From NCBI GenBank assembly GCA_003170115.1, contig PMZS01000081.1, positions 384 to 6,247 of the forward strand: a stretch of 5,864 nucleotides of DNA, in the 5' to 3' direction. The stretch's first letter is position 1. Each line of letters begins with the position of its first letter. The notes beneath the pieces are model-generated. The model saw only the letters and a program-made list of their open reading frames with translations, searched no databases and had not been told where the DNA came from. This document shows, piece by piece, positions 1 through 4,832 of this stretch. The translations under genes and the position numbers were made by a program. This stretch comes from Spirochaetaceae bacterium (GTDB lineage Bacteria > Spirochaetota > Spirochaetia > SZUA-6 > Fen-1364).

Positions 1-263
1 ACCTTCGGGTGGCAGTGGCCCAGGGTTGTCACGTAGATCCCCGAGGAGAAGTCGAGATACACGTTCCCGTCCACGTCGGTGAGCGTGCACCCCTTTCCCG
101 ATTCGAAGACGACCGGGAACAGCTTCACCTGTCCCGACAGCCCCTTCATGATCTTCACGGCCCGGCCGTGCATCTCCCGGGACTTTGGTCCGGGAACTTC
201 CGAAGTTACGATGTGGGGAACCTTTTTCAGGTCCACTTTGGCCCACCCGATGTCGATAGCCAT
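1..263 (-). CDS. Class III PLP-dependent aminotransferase, N-terminal part (gene runs off the left edge)
   Basis: Only the first 87 residues are in the window. They read like the N-terminal segment of class III (ornithine/4-aminobutyrate type) aminotransferases: a leading region with PGPKSREMHGRA, then the strand pattern GCTLTDVDGNVYLDF (about residues 58-72) and SSGIYVTTLGHCHPKV, which carries the family's GHxHP signature. Such enzymes move an amino group from an amine or omega-amino acid to a keto acid, using PLP in the cytoplasm. The catalytic lysine lies outside the window, so activity and substrate cannot be judged. I chose the ATG at 263 because an AAGGAGG ribosome-binding site (271-277) sits seven bases upstream; an in-frame ATG at 269 would be only one base from it. 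The site lies within the last codons of the DeoR gene, whose stop is at 266-268, so the two are probably one operon with coupled translation. Class assignment is firm; a more precise name is not possible. Confidence 0.9.
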   Translation of the reverse strand, partial: MAIDIGWAKVDLKKVPHIVTSEVPGPKSREMHGRAVKIMKGLSGQVKLFPVVFESGKGCTLTDVDGNVYLDFSSGIYVTTLGHCHPK

Positions 264-265
264 TC

Positions 266-1027
266 TCATGCCTCCTTGATGTCGACCAGGGTCCGATAGA
301 ACCGGACAAGCTCCGGGGCGATGCCCGGAGTGGTAATCCAGAGATTGAAGTCGCGAAGCGTCCCGTAGGCGAAGTACCCGCCGGTCCCGCACTTCATGTG
401 GTCCGCGAGAAGCACCCGCCGCCGCGCCCGACGGAGCATTGCGCGGGTCAGGCTGGCCTCTTCCGGAGTCACGACCATGCATTGGCCTTCCGGGGTCACC
501 GTGTCGGCGCCGATGAAGCACAGGTCGAACTGCTGGCTCTCCAGGATCTGCTCCGTGAGACTGCCCTGCAGCGAGTAAAGCTCGCTGTTGTACCTTCCCC
601 CGAGAATGTACAGGGCGATGCCCGGAATACGGCCAAGGTCCGTGATCATGGCGATGGAGTTCGTGTACACGGTCAGCGGGACTTTATGCTCGAGGTGTGC
701 GGCAACGTGGTAGGTCGTGGAGCCGTCGTTGACCAGGAGGACGCTGCCGGGCTGAACTTCCTCCGCCGCGGCCCGGCCGACCGCCTGCTTCAGGCTGAAA
801 TTATGCGCGACTTTGGAGTGGTACTCGCTCTCAAGCGCCGCCCTGCCCGCCGCGATACATCCCCCGTGCGTGCGAATGATCATTCCATCTGCCGCAAGCT
901 GCTCGAGGTCCCGCCTGACAGTGAGCGCCGACACCTCCAGCATCCGCGCAAGGTCGTCCACGCGCAGCTCGGTCTGCATTGCGCGAAGGAGTGCGACTAT
1001 CTCCGATTGCCTGTTCCCCGGCTTCAT
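266..1027 (-). CDS. DeoR-family transcriptional regulator
   Basis: The protein has 253 residues, the usual length for the DeoR family. The N-terminus is a winged helix-turn-helix (about residues 6-57), with the family pattern LARMLEVSALTVRRDLEQL followed by IRTHGG. The remainder is the DeoR sensor domain, related to ribose-5-phosphate isomerase: VNDGSTTYHVAAHL (about 99-112, normally DSGTT), ILGG (141-144), FIGAD (171-175) and LADHMKCG (207-214, normally ADSSKFG). Known relatives are usually repressors released by a phosphorylated sugar. The ATG at 1027 is the first possible start after an in-frame stop at 1040-1042. It has no Shine-Dalgarno site, but a promoter-like sequence lies almost against it. 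The gene follows the isomerase-like gene in the same direction after a 94-base gap and is coupled to the aminotransferase. It probably controls this locus and may control itself. Family certain; ligand unknown. Confidence 0.95.
   Translation of the reverse strand: MKPGNRQSEIVALLRAMQTELRVDDLARMLEVSALTVRRDLEQLAADGMIIRTHGGCIAAGRAALESEYHSKVAHNFSLKQAVGRAAAEEVQPGSVLLVNDGSTTYHVAAHLEHKVPLTVYTNSIAMITDLGRIPGIALYILGGRYNSELYSLQGSLTEQILESQQFDLCFIGADTVTPEGQCMVVTPEEASLTRAMLRRARRRVLLADHMKCGTGGYFAYGTLRDFNLWITTPGIAPELVRFYRTLVDIKEA
271..277 (-). promoter_or_regulatory. Ribosome-binding site of the aminotransferase, inside the end of the repressor gene
   Basis: The minus strand reads AAGGAGG here, a near-perfect anti-16S match, seven bases before the ATG at 263. 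It overlaps the codons for the last residues (Ile-Lys-Glu-Ala) of the upstream repressor. Ribosomes finishing the repressor would therefore end two bases from the next start. This site decides the start at 263 over the ATG at 269. Confidence 0.8.
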
Positions 1028-1034
1028 GGACGAC

Positions 1035-1053
1035 GAACATTATGATCACGTTC
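1035..1053. promoter_or_regulatory. Imperfect 19-bp dyad over the -10 box of the DeoR-family gene (operator candidate)
   Basis: GAAC (1035-1038) pairs with GTTC (1050-1053), and the symmetry continues inward around G1044, giving seven of nine matching pairs. The dyad covers both possible -10 hexamers of the repressor promoter, where a bound protein would block transcription. This suggests autoregulation by the adjacent DeoR-family protein, but the binding site is inferred from symmetry only. Confidence 0.35.
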
Positions 1054-1065
1054 TGCTATTGTCAA
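1037..1065 (-). promoter_or_regulatory. Candidate sigma70-type promoter of the DeoR-family gene
   Basis: On the minus strand a perfect -35 hexamer TTGACA (1065-1060) is followed by two overlapping -10 options: CATAAT (1044-1039, five of six consensus bases, 15-base spacer) or TAATGT (1042-1037, three of six, 17-base spacer). With either, transcription would start about 2-5 bases before the ATG at 1027, giving an essentially leaderless mRNA. This agrees with the lack of a Shine-Dalgarno site. Confidence 0.55.
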
Positions 1066-1085
1066 GAGGCCAATCAGATCCTTTT

Positions 1086-1127
1086 GCTCAATTCCTTTGA
1101 GCGTTTAGACAAATAGCCAGGCTAAAC
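1086..1127. repeat. Two abutting inverted repeats at the 3' end of the isomerase-like gene
   Basis: GCTCAA (1086-1091) and TTGAGC (1097-1102) form a perfect 6-bp inverted repeat with a 5-base loop. Directly next to it, GTTTAG (1103-1108) and CTAAAC (1122-1127) form a second one with a 13-base loop. In the minus-strand mRNA the second stem contains the TAG stop (1122-1124) of the isomerase-like gene. No U-tract follows the first stem in the minus direction, so this is not a standard Rho-independent terminator. It could be a weak terminator, an mRNA 3'-end stabiliser, or, at the DNA level, an operator just upstream of the DeoR-gene promoter. Confidence 0.5.
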
Positions 1128-2525
1128 CTCTATATGACCGCATTTCAGCATCAGGGCAGTGGCGGAGATCAACTCGTTCAAATCCCCGTAGGCCGCTGCG
1201 TGATGGTGGGAAGGCGCCGCGGAGAGCCAGCGCTCGGAGAACTCCGCGACGCTTCCGCCCTCCCATTTGAACAGTGTCTGGGGGGCGGAGATGTCCCGGG
1301 GCTTCATGGCGACAAACGCGCCCTGGGACGAGATGAGCTGGAAGCGGCCCTCCCCAATGCTGCCGATCGAGAAAAGGGTGACGCTGCCGGGCCGGTAGCT
1401 GTAGTTGAATGAGGCACCGAAGCCGTTCACGCCCTTGTAGTAGATCGTGGGAACAATGCGAACGCCATGGGCAGGATCGGCAAGGCCCGGATTGCCGTGG
1501 CCGTCGTGGGAATTGAACATCAGGTTCCTTTTGTAATCGAGGATGTAATGCTCGAGGAAGGTCGAGTGGCCCGCCAGCTCCTCCAGGACGAGCATGGAGA
1601 GCGCGCGCATGACGTCCCCTTCGCAGGCAAAGGGAACATGGTTCTCCACCATGAGGGAGGAGCCGAAGAACGGAATAACGCCGATCTTCGGCTCGGGCAG
1701 CCAGACCTGGTCGAGCTCGGCCACCGCGTCGTAGCCCCCATTGCGGGACACGGAGTCCAGTGCCAGAGCAAGGCGTGCGGAACGGTCCATCATCGTGTCT
1801 TCCAATTCGATTGTTCGGTTCTTGCTCCGTTGTTCGTCGATGAGATGCTTCACCTCTCCGTTCTTCACCTCCGCAAAAGCGTCGGTGATCTCATCCGGGA
1901 CAATCGGCCAGCACGTGGTGCCGAAGGTCTCCATCACCGCCAGGTTGTCCTGCATCATGTCCGTCATTCCCTCGTATGAGGTGCCGATCAGGCCGACCCT
2001 GGCGTTGCGCAGTCGAGCAACGGCCCGGGCCGCGCGCACGTAACCTCCCAGCTTCGTGCTCGTCCCTGGGTCATCGATGCTTCCCGTGACCAGAAAGAAG
2101 TCCCGGTCCGCCCGGATCAGGGCGCTGGTGAGCTCGGGCAGCCCGCACATGCCGGAGTTCACCATTATCAGGTCGAAATCCGCGCCTTCCGGGAACTCGT
2201 TCACAAGCTGGGCATTCCAGATGATGAGGGGCATGTCCAGCTCCCGCAGGGCTCGCATGGGAATGAGGCCCTTCTGGTAGGCGATCTCGACCAGCACGAC
2301 GCACCCCACCTCCTCCGCGTTCAGCACACGAGCCGCTTTCACGGCCCCGGCCTCATCCTCGAAGAATCCCGGGTTCACCACCGGCCCGAAAGGCGCGAGC
2401 TTCTGCTCGTAGCGCTTCGCGATATCGCGTGCCTGGTCGCGGATGTGACCGGTCTTGTTGTAGCGGTCCTCCAGCAGGGCCGTGACGAGAAGTCCGATCT
2501 TGAACTCGCGCGGAACGATTGGCAT
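1122..2525 (-). CDS. L-arabinose/L-fucose isomerase-like protein
   Basis: The 467-residue protein resembles the AraA/FucI superfamily of metal-dependent aldose-ketose isomerases (E. coli AraA has 500 residues). It has a Rossmann-like N-terminal domain starting KIGLLVTALLEDRY, a middle domain with RNARVGLIGTSYEGMTDMMQDN (about 173-194), and a C-terminal catalytic barrel. From memory of AraA, all four metal-ligand positions have counterparts: Glu302 in FACEGD, Glu325 in STFLEHY, His340 in NSHDGHGNP, and His in the SHHHAAAYGDL motif (440-442). The metal site therefore looks intact, but sequence around it differs from true AraA, so the sugar is unknown and I give no symbol. The start at 2525 is set by an AGGAGG site (2533-2538) seven bases upstream; a longer reading frame from 2579 would run across the candidate promoter. 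The stop is TAG. The gene is divergent from the MttB-family gene and upstream of the DeoR gene in the same direction. Confidence 0.88.
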   Translation of the reverse strand: MPIVPREFKIGLLVTALLEDRYNKTGHIRDQARDIAKRYEQKLAPFGPVVNPGFFEDEAGAVKAARVLNAEEVGCVVLVEIAYQKGLIPMRALRELDMPLIIWNAQLVNEFPEGADFDLIMVNSGMCGLPELTSALIRADRDFFLVTGSIDDPGTSTKLGGYVRAARAVARLRNARVGLIGTSYEGMTDMMQDNLAVMETFGTTCWPIVPDEITDAFAEVKNGEVKHLIDEQRSKNRTIELEDTMMDRSARLALALDSVSRNGGYDAVAELDQVWLPEPKIGVIPFFGSSLMVENHVPFACEGDVMRALSMLVLEELAGHSTFLEHYILDYKRNLMFNSHDGHGNPGLADPAHGVRIVPTIYYKGVNGFGASFNYSYRPGSVTLFSIGSIGEGRFQLISSQGAFVAMKPRDISAPQTLFKWEGGSVAEFSERWLSAAPSHHHAAAYGDLNELISATALMLKCGHIEV

Positions 2526-2532
2526 TGCGTCT

Positions 2533-2538
2533 CCTCCT
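2533..2538 (-). promoter_or_regulatory. Ribosome-binding site of the isomerase-like gene
   Basis: AGGAGG on the minus strand, seven bases before the ATG at 2525. It favours this internal start over the ATG at 2579, which would add 18 residues without family resemblance. Confidence 0.8.
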
Positions 2539-2550
2539 GCGTGAGGGCGG

Positions 2551-2579
2551 ATTCTACCCGAGTTTTCCGGTATGGACAA
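2551..2579 (-). promoter_or_regulatory. Candidate sigma70-type promoter of the isomerase-like gene
   Basis: On the minus strand, TTGTCC (2579-2574, four of six consensus bases) and TAGAAT (2556-2551, five of six) are separated by exactly 17 bases. Transcription would begin near 2544 and give a leader of about 19 bases containing the AGGAGG site. The -35 box coincides with one arm of the dyad at 2559-2583. Confidence 0.6.
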
Positions 2580-2583
2580 CTCG
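2559..2583. promoter_or_regulatory. Imperfect 25-bp palindrome in the divergent promoter region (operator candidate)
   Basis: CGAGTT (2559-2564) is repeated in inverted form as AACTCG (2578-2583). Inside, TCC (2566-2568) matches GGA (2574-2576), so nine of twelve pairs are symmetric about position 2571. The palindrome spans the -35 box and spacer of the isomerase promoter and ends four bases before the -10-like box of the MttB-family gene. A protein bound here could control both genes. The adjacent DeoR-family regulator is a candidate, but its dyad at 1035-1053 does not share an obvious common half-site with this one. Confidence 0.45.
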
Positions 2584-2586
2584 TGC

Positions 2587-2593
2587 TATAAAT
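2587..2593 (+). promoter_or_regulatory. Candidate -10 box of a leaderless promoter for the MttB-family gene
   Basis: TATAAAT lies with its hexamer (2587-2592) six bases before the ATG at 2599, so a transcript would begin at or next to the start codon. The -35 region (TTTTCC or TTTCCG around 2563-2569) is weak. There is no Shine-Dalgarno site ahead of either possible ATG (2572 or 2599), which is what a leaderless message predicts. Confidence 0.45.
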
Positions 2594-2598
2594 CGGCC

Positions 2599-4020
2599 AT
2601 GAAGCTCTCATTCGAGGTGCTCGCTCCTGACGATGCCCGGAAAGTCCACGAGGCAAGCCTCCAGGTGCTTTCCCGGACGGGCATGAGCTTCGAATCGGAA
2701 GCCCTTGTTTCCGGGCTGACCGGCGCCGGGGCAGCCGTGGACTCCCGCCGCCGGGTTGTACGGTTCCCTCCCGCGCTCGTGGAGAAGACGATAGAGAACA
2801 CCAGGGTCCTTCTCGCTTCGGGGAAGAAGCTCCATCTTCTCAACGGTGTCACCTCTCAGCGCGGAGCCTCCGGGGGCATCGAGGCAAAAATGGGCGGCGG
2901 CTGCGAGCTCTCCCTCGACTGGGAGAGCCAGTCGGTGAAGCCTGCCACGGCACGGGAGCTCCTGCGCTGTCTCCGACTGGGAGAGCTCCTTCCGGAGGTG
3001 TGTTTTGTAGGAAATCCCATCGTCATGAAGGAGGACCTGGACGGCTCCGTGGTCGAGGAACGCATGCGCCGGGTCCGCACCGCGGCGCTCGTGGCCAAGA
3101 ACACCCGGAAAATCGGGTCCATGGAGGTCTGGAGCGAGCGGGAGATCGACCTGCTCGTCGAAATCGGGATCGTCGCCCGTGGCAGCCGTGAGGCGTTCGA
3201 CGAACACCCGTGCCTCCTCACCGCGAAGGAGACGATCAGCCCCTTGTTCCTGGACCGCAACGCGGGGGACATCCTGCTTTCGCTGGCGCGCCGAGGCCTC
3301 CCCTGTACGATCATCCCCATGCCCATTGCCGGGATGAGCGCGCCCGCGTCTCTTCTGGGGTGCGTGGCTGTCGCCAACGCGGAGATCCTCGGCGTAATGA
3401 CGGCAATCCAGTCGGTGTACCCGGAAGCGCTGGTGGGAGGCGGAATCATCTCAGGGGTCATGGACATGAGGTCGGGGACCGCCTCGTTCAGCGCTCCGGA
3501 GGCAATCCTGCAGGACATCGCTCTTGCGGAAACTCACCGCGGCTTGTACGGCATGGACTGCCTCATTGGCACGGGCTACACCGATGCGAAGTACCCCGGC
3601 AGCCGGGTGCCCTCGGAAAAGCTGCTCAAGTTCCTGCTGAGCTTCCTGGCCGGTCACACCACCTACCCCGTCGGCCTCCTCCATGCGGGCTCGGTCTTCA
3701 GCGTGGAACAGGCGCTCGTGGACCTCGAGCTGTGCCGTCTCGTTCACGGACAGCTCGCGTGCCGCGTGGACACGGGGCTTCTCGGGGAGATCGTCAGCGT
3801 GGTGCACGAAGCAGGGATCCGGGGCGACTCTCTGGGCAGCGAGTTCACGCTCCGCCACTTCCGCGATTCCTGGCAGCCGGAGCTCGGAACCGGTGACATC
3901 TACGCCGCGGCGCATGAACGGTGCCGCTCGATCCTTGGCGCCCGGAGCTTCTGGGAGATCGAGGTGGAGAAGGCCCGGGAGATCGACCGGATAGTCAGGA
4001 AGGCGGAATCGATCCTCTGA
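2599..4020 (+). CDS. MttB-family (trimethylamine methyltransferase-like) protein without pyrrolysine
   Basis: The 473-residue protein has the MttB-superfamily layout. The N-terminal segment FEVLAPDDARKVHEASLQVL is followed by the MPIAGMSAPASLLGCVAVAN stretch (241-260), VMDMRSGTASFSAPE (287-301), the GTGYTDAKYPG loop (324-334) and a C-terminal helix pair beginning near GDIYAAAHERCRSIL (432-446). Family barrels transfer methyl groups from quaternary or tertiary amines to a corrinoid protein. True trimethylamine enzymes contain pyrrolysine encoded by in-frame TAG; here the frame is uninterrupted, as in the non-pyrrolysine branch that includes the glycine betaine enzyme MtgB. The substrate is therefore unlikely to be trimethylamine, and no corrinoid partner is in view. 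I prefer the ATG at 2599: the family resemblance begins there and a -10 box precedes it; an ATG at 2572 adds nine unconvincing residues. The gene converges with the methionine aminopeptidase gene. Confidence 0.9.
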   Translation: MKLSFEVLAPDDARKVHEASLQVLSRTGMSFESEALVSGLTGAGAAVDSRRRVVRFPPALVEKTIENTRVLLASGKKLHLLNGVTSQRGASGGIEAKMGGGCELSLDWESQSVKPATARELLRCLRLGELLPEVCFVGNPIVMKEDLDGSVVEERMRRVRTAALVAKNTRKIGSMEVWSEREIDLLVEIGIVARGSREAFDEHPCLLTAKETISPLFLDRNAGDILLSLARRGLPCTIIPMPIAGMSAPASLLGCVAVANAEILGVMTAIQSVYPEALVGGGIISGVMDMRSGTASFSAPEAILQDIALAETHRGLYGMDCLIGTGYTDAKYPGSRVPSEKLLKFLLSFLAGHTTYPVGLLHAGSVFSVEQALVDLELCRLVHGQLACRVDTGLLGEIVSVVHEAGIRGDSLGSEFTLRHFRDSWQPELGTGDIYAAAHERCRSILGARSFWEIEVEKAREIDRIVRKAESIL

Positions 4021-4031
4021 CGCGGGCGATG

Positions 4032-4832
4032 CTATTCGAGGCCCGGTGGAACATCGGGCGTGTCGAAGAGCAGGCCGTGAGAAAAGGTGAGCACTTCCGT
4101 GTAGTCGCGGAAAACCGCCACGGTGTGCTCGAACTGGGCCGAAAGGCTGCCGTCCGACGTCACGAGTGTCCAGCCGTCACTGGAAACATGCACGTCCCGC
4201 ATCCCCAGGGTGAGCATCGGCTCAACGGTGAAGACCATGCCCGGCAGGATCCTCAGGCCGGTGTCTGGGGCGCCGAAATTCGGAATCATGGGATCCTCGT
4301 GCATCGCCCTGCCAATCCCGTGGCCCACGTAGTCCTCGATCACCGAACAGCCCAGCCTGTGCGCCGCTTCCTGGATGGCGGCTCCCACGTCCCCCATGCG
4401 CTGGCCGGCTACGGCGGTGCGGATGCCCGCCAGCGTCGACTGCCATGCCGCACGCAGAAGCCGACGTCCGTCCGGCGAGGCCTCCCCCACGAGGAAGGTC
4501 CAGGCCGCGTCCCCATGCCAGCCCTCCACGTTGGCCGTGATGTCCAGAGAGAGGACGTCCCCGCTCTCCAGCTCCCTGTTCGAGGGGATGCCGTGGGCGG
4601 CGACGTTGTTCACGGACGTGCAGATGCTTCCGGGGAATCCGCGGTACCCCCGCAGCGCTGACCCGGCGCCGCTTTCTTCGAGGAACCTTCCCGCAAGGTT
4701 GTCCAGCTCCGCGGTGGAAATGCCCGGCCGTACGCATGGGGCGAGATAACGCAGGCACTTCTCCGCCGCCCTGCAGGCGCGGCGGATGCGCGCAACGTCC
4801 ACGGACGTCTTGAAGCTTATTTCCGCGTCCAT
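4032..4832 (-). CDS. map: Methionine aminopeptidase, type I
   Basis: This 266-residue protein is a complete type I methionine aminopeptidase, which removes the initiator methionine from new proteins in the cytoplasm. All five metal ligands occur, at the same residue numbers as I recall for the E. coli enzyme: Asp97 (LSLDITA), Asp108 (WHGDAA), His171 (VGHGIG), Glu204 (FTVEPM) and Glu235 (QFEHTV). Substrate-site histidines are present in VAAHGIP (His80) and AMHEDP (His178). There is no N-terminal zinc-finger extension, so it is the short bacterial form. I chose the ATG at 4832, which starts MDAEISFKT where the family begins; the frame is open to an ATG at 4895, but the extra 21 residues are Arg-rich and unlike the family. 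The gene starts inside the end of the glycosyltransferase gene (16-base overlap) and has no clear Shine-Dalgarno site, suggesting translational coupling. It stops with TAG, 11 bases from the convergent MttB-family stop. Confidence 0.96.
   Translation of the reverse strand: MDAEISFKTSVDVARIRRACRAAEKCLRYLAPCVRPGISTAELDNLAGRFLEESGAGSALRGYRGFPGSICTSVNNVAAHGIPSNRELESGDVLSLDITANVEGWHGDAAWTFLVGEASPDGRRLLRAAWQSTLAGIRTAVAGQRMGDVGAAIQEAAHRLGCSVIEDYVGHGIGRAMHEDPMIPNFGAPDTGLRILPGMVFTVEPMLTLGMRDVHVSSDGWTLVTSDGSLSAQFEHTVAVFRDYTEVLTFSHGLLFDTPDVPPGLE

Noticed and set aside
398..1045. A 215-codon plus-strand reading frame opposite the DeoR-family gene
   Set aside because: It is antisense to a clear family member, has no recognisable motif and no supporting start signals; long antisense frames are expected in GC-rich DNA.
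1122..1124. TAG at the end of the isomerase-like gene as a possible pyrrolysine codon, given the MttB-family neighbour
   Set aside because: The protein already has full family length there, readthrough would add only about 15 residues before a TGA, and the aminopeptidase gene also ends in TAG at a normal C-terminus. The MttB-family gene itself has no in-frame TAG.
2572..2598. Start of the MttB-family gene at the ATG at 2572
   Set aside because: It adds nine residues without family resemblance, has no ribosome-binding site, and would place coding sequence over the divergent promoter palindrome.
3210..3896. A 228-codon plus-strand frame inside the MttB-family gene
   Set aside because: Its product is rich in Arg, Gly and Pro with no family pattern; it is a shifted-frame shadow of the MttB-family gene.
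4021..4031. A bidirectional terminator between the converging MttB-family and aminopeptidase genes
   Set aside because: The gap is only 11 bases and I see no stem with a T-tract within it or at the ends of the genes.
3921..4661. A 246-codon plus-strand frame opposite the methionine aminopeptidase gene
   Set aside because: It overlaps the end of one confident gene and is antisense to another, and shows no recognisable domain.
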